64,000 nt of DNA from Oceanobacillus polygoni. Lineage in GTDB: Bacteria > Bacillota > Bacilli > Bacillales > Amphibacillaceae. A program made the position numbers and the translations under genes. Below, piece after piece: positions 17,218-26,074 of the stretch (position 1 is its first letter; each line of letters opens with the position of its first letter). The notes under the pieces are model-generated. The model searched no databases and had not been told where the DNA came from. It saw only the letters and a list, made by a program, of their open reading frames with translations. Location of the stretch: contig NZ_PIJY01000057.1 of assembly GCF_008304605.1 (NCBI RefSeq), positions 1 to 64,000 of the forward strand, given 5' to 3'.

Positions 17218-18144
17218 TTAGTGCACATACCGCTTTCGCTTCAATATTACCTGCCAAAGTCCTCGCATCTCGCCAACAGCAATAGCTGCTAGAATTAGTA
17301 AAACGCCAAACCATCTAGAAGGTGCAACATATTCTGCTAATCCAATATAGGCAATAACTACCGATACAGGAAGCTCAACCGCACCAAGAATGGTGGCTAA
17401 GCTTGCTGGTAGATGTGGTGTTGACATGGCGAACATGAGTGGCGTTAAAATTAGTCCACATAGAGCGAGTGCTCCTGCATAAATCCAGATGCTACCACTG
17501 CTCAAGACATTAGCATTTAATGTCAGGTGTGGTGGAAATAGAATAAAGATTAATAGAGCTGCACCTGTCACCATAATTGGTGACCGAATCGTTGCTGGAA
17601 CATTAACCGCTACACGTCCACTGACGATAATAAAGGCGGAATAAGTAAATGCAGAGCCGATTCCAAGTAGGAAGCCGATAAGTGTTATCTCGCTTAATCC
17701 ACCATTAAACACATCTGCCGCGAATAATACACCAACTAATGTTAGTGCAACAGTGAGCAATATCTTGCCGCTTGGTTTTCGGCGATAAATGATCCATTCA
17801 AATAACACCCCAACCCATACAAATTGGAATAATAAAACAACGGCTAGTGATGCTGGTAGATATTGCATAGAGCCATAATAAAGAACACTTGTTAAACCGG
17901 TGAAGCTTCCTGCGACCATAAGGGAGAGTATCGTTTTGAAGGAAAGCTTTTTAACTGCCTGGGGATGTCGTTTGATAGCAAATAACCCAATAATCCAAAG
18001 GACAACAAAAGCGATGCTTGCCTGTACAACATTAATTTCACTGAGAGACCAGCCTGCAGCAAAACCTAATTTAATAAATAACGGGTTCAGCCCAAAGAAA
18101 AAAGCCCCTAAAGAGAAAATGATAATAGCATGATGTCTTTTCAT
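17218..18144 (-). CDS. EamA/DMT-family transporter
   Basis: A drug/metabolite-family carrier of 308 residues with ten predicted membrane helices in two EamA repeats. The first repeat begins IIFSLGAFFFGLNPLFIKLGF; the second starts near residue 150 with GFLLGIGSAFTYSAFIIVSGR. The ATG has the strong site GGAGG. It stands alone, convergent with pbuG. Members export amino acids, nucleosides or other metabolites. The substrate is unknown and the neighbouring purine gene is only weak guidance. Confidence 0.85.
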   Translation of the reverse strand: MKRHHAIIIFSLGAFFFGLNPLFIKLGFAAGWSLSEINVVQASIAFVVLWIIGLFAIKRHPQAVKKLSFKTILSLMVAGSFTGLTSVLYYGSMQYLPASLAVVLLFQFVWVGVLFEWIIYRRKPSGKILLTVALTLVGVLFAADVFNGGLSEITLIGFLLGIGSAFTYSAFIIVSGRVAVNVPATIRSPIMVTGAALLIFILFPPHLTLNANVLSSGSIWIYAGALALCGLILTPLMFAMSTPHLPASLATILGAVELPVSVVIAYIGLAEYVAPSRWFGVLLILAAIAVGEMRGLWQVILKRKRYVH

Positions 18145-18320
18145 ATGATTTCCTCCGTTACTATTTAAAAAATATGATATCTATTTAAAGAAGACCATCT
18201 TATCTATTATAGCATATTTACTAGGGTTTTTGGATGCCGACTAGCTGTTAAAAATTGCTGGTAAGGTTAAAGTAATTGGAGGTTTCCTTGGATTTGAGGG
18301 TTATTTTCATTATCAAAAGC

Positions 18321-18356
18321 AAAAAACGAGGTTAAGGCATAGCCTTGTCCTCGTTT
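18321..18356 (-). terminator. Terminator of the RDD-protein gene
   Basis: On the minus strand, AAACGAGGACAAGGC and GCCTTAACCTCGTTT form a hairpin (one mismatch pair) followed by a T run. Confidence 0.85.
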
Positions 18357-18389
18357 AGGGAATCCATTACGAATTTATTGTGCACCTTA

Positions 18390-18779
18390 TTATACCTCTC
18401 GAACCACTGTCCCTGCAACCTCGTCATGAGGCAATACGGAGCCATCTTCACCTTCAAATGCTTTTCGGTCCTTCATGTATTTAAACGTGCTTAACGAATC
18501 TCGGTAAGCCATTCGTTTTATAATTTGGCCAGATGTTATCTCAGATCCATCCTCATTTTCAAGGGCTAGTCCCATTGTTTTATACCCAAGCGTTTGACCG
18601 CATGTTTTTAGTTGAGCATATTCCAAAGACCACATGACAAGAGTTGGAGTAACGAACGCATGGAAAGCTTCATTTTTAATTTTTTTCTTTAAAAAATACT
18701 CGACACCAGCTGATGCGACACCTGAAATAACACTGTCGATAAGAACCGCTTTTGTACGCTTTTTCGTAATTGCTTTCAC
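18390..18779 (-). CDS. RDD-domain protein
   Basis: A 129-residue protein with an RDD-like membrane domain. The start reads VKAITKKRTKAVLIDSVISG, with the Arg-Asp pattern that opens the family, and GQTLGYKTMGLALENEDG matches the conserved second half. The GTG at 18779 is chosen because AGGGGG lies seven bases upstream; a longer reading to 18851 lacks a site. RDD proteins are small membrane proteins of largely unknown role, some linked to Na+ or solute transport. It is monocistronic. Confidence 0.7.
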   Translation of the reverse strand: MKAITKKRTKAVLIDSVISGVASAGVEYFLKKKIKNEAFHAFVTPTLVMWSLEYAQLKTCGQTLGYKTMGLALENEDGSEITSGQIIKRMAYRDSLSTFKYMKDRKAFEGEDGSVLPHDEVAGTVVREV

Positions 18780-18930
18780 TAGAATTCCCCCTGTAAATTT
18801 AGTTGTTTCTATTATGTACGAGTGCTGCTCGAAAAGGTTTCGCTTTATCATGAGAAAATTGTTGTTTAGTGATACTTTTTATCATGTGATTGCCTGTGAA
18901 CCTTGATTAGGAGATGCCTATAAAGGATCA

Positions 18931-19335
18931 TTATTCCTCACAATAAGCCTTATACCAATGGAAAGGCTGAATTTCAGCAAGTGTTTTAAATATAAGGTCT
19001 CCACTCACTGTGGTAATGGCAGCTTTTGTCGTCGGTCCCCAATAGAATAGTCTTTCCTGGCACACACCACATGGAGTTAGTATTTTAAATGGGCTTTGTT
19101 CATCATCCCTTACGACACAAATACTATGTGTAATTTTTGTATCGAGCTTATGCGCCTCTAAAATCGCACCGGTTTCCATACATAATTCGGTGGAAGCATT
19201 GATAACGTCCGGTGCAACACTAGTAAGGATTCTCCCATCTTCTGTATACATCGCTGCAGCGCCGCCCCAGCCAGTGGGGTACCTTTTTGTTAGTAACTGG
19301 GTAGCAGCTTCATAAAGTTTATGTTCTATGTCCAT
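18931..19335 (-). CDS. Cytidine-deaminase-like enzyme (blasticidin-S-deaminase-type zinc site)
   Basis: A 134-residue zinc hydrolase of the cytidine deaminase fold. The zinc ligands are Cys52 and Cys89/Cys92 (in PCGVC), with catalytic Glu54 in TELCMETGAI. The first ligand is Cys in a C-x-E motif, as in homotetrameric bacterial cytidine and blasticidin S deaminases, not His as in the HAE type. The start ATG follows GGAGGGG. It may deaminate cytidine/deoxycytidine or a nucleoside analogue. No pyrimidine salvage gene is adjacent. Confidence 0.8.
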   Translation of the reverse strand: MDIEHKLYEAATQLLTKRYPTGWGGAAAMYTEDGRILTSVAPDVINASTELCMETGAILEAHKLDTKITHSICVVRDDEQSPFKILTPCGVCQERLFYWGPTTKAAITTVSGDLIFKTLAEIQPFHWYKAYCEE

Positions 19336-19489
19336 TTGTTCCCCTCCAATTCTCTCTTATATATTATTAAAGCATATCTTGAGCTTCGTTTGTAAAGTTC
19401 CTTACTTTTTGAAAACAGCTTAGAAAATCCGGTGGGAAATTCGAAAATGCCATCGAAAAAAGTCACTTTTAGGGAATCAAGTACCTGCT

Positions 19490-19835
19490 GTTTTTAGATT
19501 ATATCCATTTGTATGATGAAAGAAGAGCGTACATAGTGCTGATGAGGAGGAATATCAAATGCGCGAAGAAATCATGAAGCAGCCAAAAGAAGAGGCAGAA
19601 AAAGTACTGGAATTGCAGAACTATTATTTTGATAAGGGCGTTGTACGCGGTTTCGAACGCGGTATTGAACATGGAATTGATCAAGGGAAGAAAGCACAAG
19701 CCATTGAGGTTGCAAAGAAGCTGTTATCTAAAGAAATGCCTCTGGGGATATTGCGGAAATAACTTTGAGTAAGAAGAAGTAAAACGCCTTGCAAGAAGCT
19801 GTAATTAAATTGTATCGAAGGACCTCCAATGCTCA
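19490..19835 (+). pseudogene. Remnant of an Rpn-family (PD-(D/E)XK) transposase/nuclease gene
   Basis: The open part (ATG at 19559 to 19762) encodes a charged helix with KGVVRGFERGIEHGIDQG, the tandem G-x-x-x-G repeat at the C-terminus of Rpn/YhgA-like proteins, then KAQAIEVAKKLLSKEMPL. One frame over, the sequence continues DIAEITLSKK, the expected family ending, so a frameshift near 19745 has removed the true end. Upstream, LFLDYIHLYDERRAYIV lies in another frame. The nuclease domain is gone. The GAGGAGG before the ATG is codons of the old gene, though it could by chance drive translation. Confidence 0.6.
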
Positions 19836-19860
19836 AATTAAGAAAGCTCTCATAGCACTG

Positions 19861-20580
19861 CTAAGAAAGCTTCTTCTTCTGACAGAATCGATACAAATAA
19901 TAAAGCCCGATAAACACTACGAGTCCCAATAAACATAACTGGACATAATAGCTTACACCACTACCAAGTAAATCAAGTGGGCTGCTGGTGCTTGGCGTAT
20001 TTGCAAGATACAAGTAGTTGGAATCTAAGATAGGATTAACGAAAAAACCAATAATACTTGCGTAAATCAATAAATAACCGTACGCCTCCAATGTGGACTT
20101 TAACGTTAGTTGGACAGCATTTGTAAGGACTAGAAAGAGCCCGACAAAAGAAATCGTAATATGATGAAGGAAAAAAATAAAGAAACGAAAATTTGGGAAA
20201 TCATATGGAAGCTCTGGTGTAATGAGTGCCAAAAAAGGTGGAATAAATCCAATAAAAAATGTAATCGTAATTAATTTTTTATGTTGTGTTGCAAGTGCAA
20301 TTGCTCCTACTATGCTGGCAATACTACATAGATGAAGTGGCAGTTGCTCCCTCGTGCTCCAGATGCCATTCGTTGCTGCCCATGCTTGATAGCAAAGCTC
20401 GGCTAGTATTAATATGCTAAATGAAACCCATCGTAACGCATGATACCAGTTTTTATTGATTTTTTTGTACGTAAAAATGAGCGTGAGCATGACAATAAAA
20501 TAAATGAAAATCATCGTAATATGACTTGGGCCAAACGCAGTAAATGGCTCTCCATCTAAGGTTCCAAACCAATCCTTCAT
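19861..20580 (-). CDS. YwaF/TIGR02206-family membrane protein
   Basis: A 239-residue integral membrane protein with seven predicted helices. It shows the family landmarks FGPSHITMIFIYF at the start, NGIWSTREQLPLHLCSIASI in the middle and FFLHHITISFVGLF after it. The His residues inside helices are conserved in the family as I recall it. The ATG follows AAAGGAGG. The function is unknown; it has no operon partner and lies downstream of fabI behind a terminator. Confidence 0.75.
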   Translation of the reverse strand: MKDWFGTLDGEPFTAFGPSHITMIFIYFIVMLTLIFTYKKINKNWYHALRWVSFSILILAELCYQAWAATNGIWSTREQLPLHLCSIASIVGAIALATQHKKLITITFFIGFIPPFLALITPELPYDFPNFRFFIFFLHHITISFVGLFLVLTNAVQLTLKSTLEAYGYLLIYASIIGFFVNPILDSNYLYLANTPSTSSPLDLLGSGVSYYVQLCLLGLVVFIGLYYLYRFCQKKKLS

Positions 20581-20601
20581 CCTTATCCCTCCTTTCTAAA
20601 G

Positions 20602-20646
20602 TTAAAAAGACGCTTTGAATCATGGACTGATAGCAAAGCGTCTTAC
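20602..20646 (-). terminator. fabI terminator
   Basis: Minus strand TAAGACGCTTTG and CAAAGCGTCTTTTT form a 12-bp stem that ends in a T run, 130 bases after the fabI stop codon. Confidence 0.82.
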
Positions 20647-20772
20647 TACATTTAATTAAGAAAGCATAAAAATTATGCGACTTTATTTATCACAAAGAAT
20701 AGTTACGGCAATGAAACGCTAAAAATGGAATGACGCTTATACCGTCTAGAAGCTTACAATTCATACTCCGTT

Positions 20773-21549
20773 CTAACCACCAATAATATGGAAACCAGAA
20801 TCAACATGGAGAACTTCTCCTGTTACACCACGTGAAAGATCACTAATAAAGAATAAAGTTGCGTCCCCGACTTGATCTTGGTCAACATTGCGACGAAGTG
20901 GTGCCTTTTCTACGATTACATTTGCTTTTTCGTTAAAGCCGGATACACCCTTAGCTGATAGTGTACGAATTGGACCAGCAGAGATAGCGTTAACGCGGAT
21001 GTCATATTTACCTACATCTTCTGCTAGGTAGCGGACGCTTGCCTCTAAGGAAGCTTTTGCCACACCCATGACATTGTAGTTTGGAATAACGCGTTCGGCA
21101 CCTAGGTAGGATTGCGTAACGATGCTTCCTCCCTCAGTCATCAATTCTTTTGCTGCTTTTGTAACGGCAACAAGTGAATAAGCGCTGATTTCCTGAGCTA
21201 GTAAGAAACCATCGCGTGAAGTGTCGGCATACTCTCCTTTTAACTCTTCACGTTTTGCGAATGCAACAGAGTGTACGAGTCCGTGAATAACGCCTACTTT
21301 TTCTTTGATCTCTTGAAATGCTTCTTGAATACTTTCATCGCTTGCAACGTCACAGGAGACGACAAGCTTTGGCTCGATATCGTTTTGCTCCAATAATTTA
21401 ACCAACTTTTGGTGTGAACGTTCCTGTCTATTTGTAAAAATTAAGTTCGCTCCAGCATTGTGAAGTGATTTTGTAATTCCCCAAGCAATACTTCTTTCAT
21501 TGGCAACACCCATTATAACAACGTTTTTTCCTTGTAGTAGACTTGACAT
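20773..21549 (-). CDS. fabI: Enoyl-[acyl-carrier-protein] reductase, NADH-dependent
   Basis: Catalyses the last reduction step of fatty-acid elongation (type II FAS) in the cytoplasm and is the target of triclosan-type inhibitors. The protein is 258 residues, the usual length. The N-terminal cofactor motif GVANERSIAWGI is diagnostic of FabI. The catalytic Tyr and Lys are in SYLGAERVIPNYNVMGVAKA (Y-x6-K, preceded by the other conserved Tyr), and the C-terminus has LFFISDLSRGVTGEVLHVDSG. The ATG follows GGAGG. It is monocistronic, with a FapR-like operator over its promoter. Confidence 0.97.
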   Translation of the reverse strand: MSSLLQGKNVVIMGVANERSIAWGITKSLHNAGANLIFTNRQERSHQKLVKLLEQNDIEPKLVVSCDVASDESIQEAFQEIKEKVGVIHGLVHSVAFAKREELKGEYADTSRDGFLLAQEISAYSLVAVTKAAKELMTEGGSIVTQSYLGAERVIPNYNVMGVAKASLEASVRYLAEDVGKYDIRVNAISAGPIRTLSAKGVSGFNEKANVIVEKAPLRRNVDQDQVGDATLFFISDLSRGVTGEVLHVDSGFHIIGG

Positions 21550-21579
21550 AATAAACCTCCATCAAAATATCTTTTTTCT

Positions 21580-21607
21580 ATTATAACCTATTAGGACCTG
21601 GTGATGA
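21580..21607 (-). promoter_or_regulatory. fabI promoter with FapR-like operator
   Basis: The minus-strand TATAAT (21580-21585) is preceded after 17 bases by a weak -35 (TTCATC). The plus strand at 21591-21607 reads TTAGGACCTGGTGATGA, 13 of 17 matches to the FapR consensus TTAGTACCTRRTACTAA. It sits in the spacer, where FapR would block polymerase until malonyl-CoA releases it. Confidence 0.6.
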
Positions 21608-21847
21608 AACTAAAATAAAAATCTAAGTAACTTCGTAATAAATCTAGCACAAAACCCGTTTGTAATATTCTTTTTATTGTATCGAAAACCTTAATATGCA
21701 AGGGGTTTTGCGACTTTTTATAAAAAAACGTAAAAAAAATCAAATTTACTCTTTACAAACATTTCAATCCTGGTTATAATAAAATTCGTCAGTCTGCGAC
21801 AGGGTGTTACAAAGTTTGTCGTAATTACTGATTTGAAACGAAAGTAT

Positions 21848-21922
21848 GGCCCGTTGGTCAAGCGGTTAAGACACCGCCCTTTCACGGCGGTATCACGGGT
21901 TCGAATCCCGTACGGGTCACCA
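21848..21922 (+). tRNA. tRNA-Glu (TTC)
   Basis: Acceptor GGCCCGT/ACGGGTC with an encoded CCA. The anticodon loop CTTTCAC gives TTC. First of a six-tRNA cluster. Confidence 0.96.
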
Positions 21923-21926
21923 ACAT

Positions 21927-22002
21927 GGAGGATTAGCTCAGCTGGGAGAGCACCTGCCTTACAAGCAGGGGGTCGCAGGTTCGAGCCCTGCATCCTCCAC
22001 CA
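21927..22002 (+). tRNA. tRNA-Val (TAC)
   Basis: Acceptor GGAGGAT/ATCCTCC with an encoded CCA. The loop CTTACAA gives anticodon TAC. Four bases after tRNA-Glu. Confidence 0.96.
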
Positions 22003-22005
22003 TTT

Positions 22006-22081
<76 letters not shown>

Positions 22082-22117
22082 TTTCTTGTATAAAATGAAA
22101 AGATAAGTTTATAATAT

Positions 22118-22202
22118 GGAGGGGTAGCGAAGTGGCTAAACGCGGCGGACTGTAAATCCGCTCCCTCAGGGTTCGGCAGTTCGAATCTGCCCCCCTCCAC
22201 CA
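22118..22202 (+). tRNA. tRNA-Tyr (GTA)
   Basis: A class II tRNA with a long variable arm (85 bases). Acceptor GGAGGGG/CCCCTCC with CCA. The loop CTGTAAA gives GTA. Confidence 0.96.
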
Positions 22203-22212
22203 CTTATATTGT

Positions 22213-22287
22213 TGGGCTGTAGCCAAGCGGTAAGGCATCGGGTTTTGATCCCGTGTACCCTAGGTTCGAATCCTAGTAGCCCAGCCA
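22213..22287 (+). tRNA. tRNA-Gln (TTG)
   Basis: Acceptor TGGGCTG/TAGCCCA with discriminator G and CCA. The loop TTTTGAT gives anticodon TTG. Confidence 0.95.
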
Positions 22288-22365
22288 TTTTTTTATTTTA
22301 GGATTATTTACAAGTTCGTTCTAACGAGCATATTGAATTAATCCACACCTTCCGTTTTTCTACAT

Positions 22366-22438
22366 GAGCCATTAGCTCAGTCGGTAGAGCATTTGACTTT
22401 TAATCAAAGGGTCGAAGGTTCGAATCCTTCATGGCTCA
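22366..22438 (+). tRNA. tRNA-Lys (TTT)
   Basis: Acceptor GAGCCAT/ATGGCTC. The loop CTTTTAA gives TTT. The CCA end is not encoded. Last tRNA of the cluster. Confidence 0.95.
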
Positions 22439-22482
22439 TCAATTTAACATTATCCAGTTTTGGATTATATACAGCAGAGATA

Positions 22483-22530
22483 AAATAAACAAGGTCGTTG
22501 TGATAATATGCATACTACCTTGTTTATTTG
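22483..22530 (+). terminator. tRNA cluster terminator
   Basis: AAATAAACAAGGT and ACCTTGTTTATTT form a perfect 13-bp stem about 45 bases after tRNA-Lys. The T tract is inside the stem. Confidence 0.75.
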
Positions 22531-22718
22531 CATTTTAAGTGGATTTTTTACATAATAGATACAGTGATTTTATTTTTAGGGACGCATCATTTTCTGTTAA
22601 TAAGAGCAGGAAGCTTCTAATGAAAAAAACTATGATATCGTGTTATAATTTATTCAATGAAAAGTGTAACGATTGAAGTATCGATTCTTATATAATCAAT
22701 ATTAAAGGATGATCCAGG

Positions 22719-24008
22719 ATGAACTCTTCCAGAATCCCCGGTTTCTATAATATGTCTGTTGAACAACGACGGGAGCTTTTAAAAGATAATTTTCATTTAT
22801 CTCCAGAGGAATGGAACGATCTATATGTGAAAGAACCTCTATCTACAGCAACAGCAGATAAGATGATAGAGAATGTGATTGGAACATTTCAACTTCCATT
22901 AGGTTTGGGGTTGAATTTTCTCATAAACGGGAAAGAATATATAGTGCCAATGGCTGTTGAAGAAGCTTCTATTATTGCATCTGCAAGCCATATCGCTAAA
23001 ATTGTCAGAAGTGCCGGTGGGTTCCAAACGGAAGCGACGGAACGTGTAATGATTGGTCAAATCCAAGTCATCGGCTGCTCCGATTTTCAAGCTGCTAAGC
23101 AGGCATTGCTTGAAGCGAAAGATTCGTTAATCCAAGCAGCAAATGCAGCCTACCCGAGTATTGTTGCTCGAGGTGGAGGAGCACAGGATATGGACGTTCG
23201 CATCCTGAATGAGGAAGCAGATTCGACTTATAATCAGATGCTTGTGATGCATATGTATATCAACACGTGTGATGCAATGGGAGCAAATATCATCAATACG
23301 ATGGTTGAATCGATTGCACCAATTGTCGAAGAAATCACGGGTGGAAAAGTTTATCTGCGAATTTTATCAAATTATGCCGATGAATGCTTGGCGCGAGCGC
23401 ACTGTGTTATTCCTCCCGCATTACTTGCTACGGGTGAATTCTCAGGTGAGGAAGTACGTGATGGTGTGATTCATGCATTTGAATTTGCATCATCTGATCC
23501 GTACCGTGCTGTTACGCATAATAAAGGTATAATGAACGGGATTGACCCAGTTGTAATCGCAACTGGAAATGATTGGAGAGCCGTGGAAGCTGGTGCACAT
23601 GCATATGCAGCCAGGAATGGCAGCTACGGTTCGATGACAACCTGGTCAAAAGATGAAGCAGGTAATTTAGTTGGTGAAATTGAATTACCAATGGCTATTG
23701 GAACGGTTGGTGGGGCAACCCGAGTCCATCCATTAGCAAAGCTTTCATTATCTATGATGCATATTGAGTCAGCCAAAGAGCTTGCTCAAGTAATTGTAGC
23801 AGTTGGATTGGCGCAAAATCTCGGAGCTTTGAAGGCATTAGCAACAGATGGTATCCAAAAGGGCCATATGGCTTTACATTCTCGCTCTGTTGCGATTGCA
23901 GCAGGAGCCACAGGGGAGATGGTTGATATCATTGCAGAACAATTAATCGAACAAAAAGAAATCCGTGTCGGAAAAGCTAAAGAATTGGTGGAACAGTATA
24001 CAAAATGA
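22719..24008 (+). CDS. mvaA: Hydroxymethylglutaryl-CoA reductase, class II
   Basis: Converts HMG-CoA to mevalonate, the committed step of the mevalonate route to isoprenoids. The 429-residue length and ENVIG (51-55), EEAS (81-84, catalytic Glu), DAMGAN near 185 and the C-terminal GHMALHSRSVA with catalytic His fit class II enzymes of Staphylococcus, Enterococcus and Listeria. The ATG follows AAAGGATG. It is first of four genes; its last four bases overlap mvaK1, so translation is probably coupled. The direction in vivo is presumably biosynthetic because kinases and decarboxylase follow. Confidence 0.95.
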   Translation: MNSSRIPGFYNMSVEQRRELLKDNFHLSPEEWNDLYVKEPLSTATADKMIENVIGTFQLPLGLGLNFLINGKEYIVPMAVEEASIIASASHIAKIVRSAGGFQTEATERVMIGQIQVIGCSDFQAAKQALLEAKDSLIQAANAAYPSIVARGGGAQDMDVRILNEEADSTYNQMLVMHMYINTCDAMGANIINTMVESIAPIVEEITGGKVYLRILSNYADECLARAHCVIPPALLATGEFSGEEVRDGVIHAFEFASSDPYRAVTHNKGIMNGIDPVVIATGNDWRAVEAGAHAYAARNGSYGSMTTWSKDEAGNLVGEIELPMAIGTVGGATRVHPLAKLSLSMMHIESAKELAQVIVAVGLAQNLGALKALATDGIQKGHMALHSRSVAIAAGATGEMVDIIAEQLIEQKEIRVGKAKELVEQYTK

Positions 24009-24964
24009 GTGCAGAAAAAGTAACAACTTCAGAGAAAACAGCTATTGGTATAGCTCATAGTAAACTAATTTTGATTGGAGAGCATGCGGTTGTACACGGA
24101 CAACCAGCAATTGCGATTCCATTTCCATTAATTGGTGTTGAAACAGTCATTGAACGTGTGCCAGGTACGGTTAAAATGGATAGTTCTTTTTATCATGGTC
24201 CACTATATTTAGCACCAGAAGCCCTGCAAGGAATTGTTAAGTGTGTTGAAGCGTCGTTAGAATATTTGGAAATTCCTTGCAAAGACCTGCTGATTCGAAT
24301 TAATTCCTCTATTCCGCCTGGAAAAGGGTTAGGCTCGAGTGCGTCTGTTGCGATCTCTGTGATTCGGTCTTTATTTGACTTTGCTGATAGAGAATGTACA
24401 GACGAGGAGCTATTAGAGCTTGCAAATGTAGCGGAGACTTATGCGCATGGGGCTCCAAGTGGGCTTGATACGCTTACAATTACATCTCGTTCTCCTGTAT
24501 GGTATAAGAAAGAAAATCCAATTGATTACATTGACCTTGGAGAGGATTTCCATTTTATTGTCGCTGATTCAGGAAGAGTTGGTGATACACGTACATCCGT
24601 GGAATCCGTTGCGAAGCTTCTCAAGTCAGCGCCGAAAAGAATTCAGCGAAAAATGGATCGAATTGGTGAATTAACCCATCAAGCGAAGCATGCATTGGAG
24701 CGGGCTAGTAAACATTTTCTTGGACAACTATTGAATGAAGCGCAGAAAGAACTGGAATCACTAGGTGTTAGTGATGCAGGATTGAATAAATTGATTTATT
24801 TCGCTCGTAAAGAAGGAGCCTTAGGTGCGAAATTAACAGGTGGAGGCAACGGCGGCTGTATTATCGCACTTGCCCAAAATGAAGTGCATTCAAAATTGCT
24901 TGCAGAGAAGCTAAAAAAGTACGGTGCAACAGCTGTGTGGCCGTTTGTATTGAAAAAACATTAG
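24005..24964 (+). CDS. mvaK1: Mevalonate kinase
   Basis: ATP-dependent phosphorylation of mevalonate by a GHMP kinase of 319 residues. The N-terminal KLILIGEHAVVHGQPAIAIP is the mevalonate-kinase form of motif 1. PPGKGLGSSASVA (about 105-117) is the ATP-binding loop and KLTGGGNGGC near the C-terminus is motif 3. The ATG overlaps the mvaA stop by four bases with no strong site of its own, which implies translational coupling. A 117-base gap to mvaD follows, with a hairpin that lacks a T tract. Confidence 0.95.
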   Translation: MSAEKVTTSEKTAIGIAHSKLILIGEHAVVHGQPAIAIPFPLIGVETVIERVPGTVKMDSSFYHGPLYLAPEALQGIVKCVEASLEYLEIPCKDLLIRINSSIPPGKGLGSSASVAISVIRSLFDFADRECTDEELLELANVAETYAHGAPSGLDTLTITSRSPVWYKKENPIDYIDLGEDFHFIVADSGRVGDTRTSVESVAKLLKSAPKRIQRKMDRIGELTHQAKHALERASKHFLGQLLNEAQKELESLGVSDAGLNKLIYFARKEGALGAKLTGGGNGGCIIALAQNEVHSKLLAEKLKKYGATAVWPFVLKKH

Positions 24965-25081
24965 AAAACTTGGCATTCGCTATTAGATTCGGTGAATGCC
25001 TTAGTTGCACTTATGCACATTGGTAAGTTTTGTACTTTCTTATTTGCGAAATAAGAAGAATAGAGAGACAAGGGAGATATA

Positions 25082-26062
25082 ATGATGAAAGCTACAGCAA
25101 AAGCACATACAAATATTGCTTTAATCAAATACTGGGGAAAGCGTGATGAACGGCTGATTTTACCTACAAATAGCAGCCTTTCCCTCACATTGGATGGCTT
25201 TTCTACAACAACTACTGTAGCTTTTCAAGAGGATTTATCCGAAGATCAATTTATGTTGGACAATCAGCGTGTAGAGGGGGAGGCTTTCCGTCGTGTGACA
25301 AAATTCCTCGACTTAATTCGCCAGCACGCAGGAAAAGAACAGTTATATGCGACGGTGAATTCAATCAATGATGTTCCTACTGCTGCTGGTTTTGCCTCAT
25401 CAGCGTCTGGGTTTGCAGCACTAGCAGCAGCAGGTGCTAAAGCAATCGGACTAGACTTGGATGATCAAGCATTATCCCGTCTAACTCGTCAAGGGTCAGG
25501 GTCAGCTTGCCGTTCTATCTATGGTGGCTTTGCAGAATGGGAAATGGGAGAACTTACGGACGGTTCGGATTCGTATGCTGTCCCAATTGCTCCAGCCGAG
25601 CGTTGGGATGTTCGTGTAGCTGCTGTTGTCCTTTCGTCCACGATGAAAAAAGTGTCGAGTCGTGCTGGAATGAAGCGAACGGTTGAGACATCTCCGTTTT
25701 ATGCTGGCTGGATTGACAGTATTCCAAATGATTTGAAACAAATAAAAGAAGCAATTGCAGCGAAGGATTTTGAGAAGGTAGGAAGTATTGCTGAAGCGAA
25801 TTGTCTCAAGATGCATGCAACGACGTTGGCGGCGAATCCTCCATTCACGTATTGGCATGATACGACAATGCGTGTGATGCAAACGGTCGGGGACATGCGA
25901 GGAGATGGAATTCCGGCATACTTTACGATTGATGCAGGGCCGAATGTGAAAGTCCTTTACTTGCCAGAGGATGAAGTACGTGTTAAGCAAAAACTTTCTG
26001 AAATATCCGGTGTTTCGGATGTGATTTTAAGTAAACCGGGGCAAGGAATAAGCTATCTTTAG
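25082..26062 (+). CDS. mvaD: Diphosphomevalonate decarboxylase
   Basis: Makes isopentenyl diphosphate from mevalonate 5-diphosphate with ATP, releasing CO2. It is a GHMP-superfamily enzyme of 326 residues. AHTNIALIKYWGKRDERL at the N-terminus and PTNSSLSLTLDG are diagnostic. The phosphate-binding loop is GFASSASGFAALAAA, and the catalytic Asp is in the conserved FTIDAGPNVK. The start codons ATGATG follow AGGGAG. mvaK2 starts 12 bases after it. Confidence 0.95.
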   Translation: MMKATAKAHTNIALIKYWGKRDERLILPTNSSLSLTLDGFSTTTTVAFQEDLSEDQFMLDNQRVEGEAFRRVTKFLDLIRQHAGKEQLYATVNSINDVPTAAGFASSASGFAALAAAGAKAIGLDLDDQALSRLTRQGSGSACRSIYGGFAEWEMGELTDGSDSYAVPIAPAERWDVRVAAVVLSSTMKKVSSRAGMKRTVETSPFYAGWIDSIPNDLKQIKEAIAAKDFEKVGSIAEANCLKMHATTLAANPPFTYWHDTTMRVMQTVGDMRGDGIPAYFTIDAGPNVKVLYLPEDEVRVKQKLSEISGVSDVILSKPGQGISYL

Positions 26063-26074
26063 GGGGCAGACGTC

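Noticed and set aside
24972-25001. Hairpin between mvaK1 and mvaD (GGCATTC/GAATGCC)
   Set aside because: No T tract follows, so a real terminator is unlikely inside what looks like one operon; it could be an mRNA processing or stability element.
25502-25990. Long minus-strand open frame (162 codons) inside mvaD
   Set aside because: Antisense shadow of a clearly identified gene, no ribosome site and no recognisable protein features.
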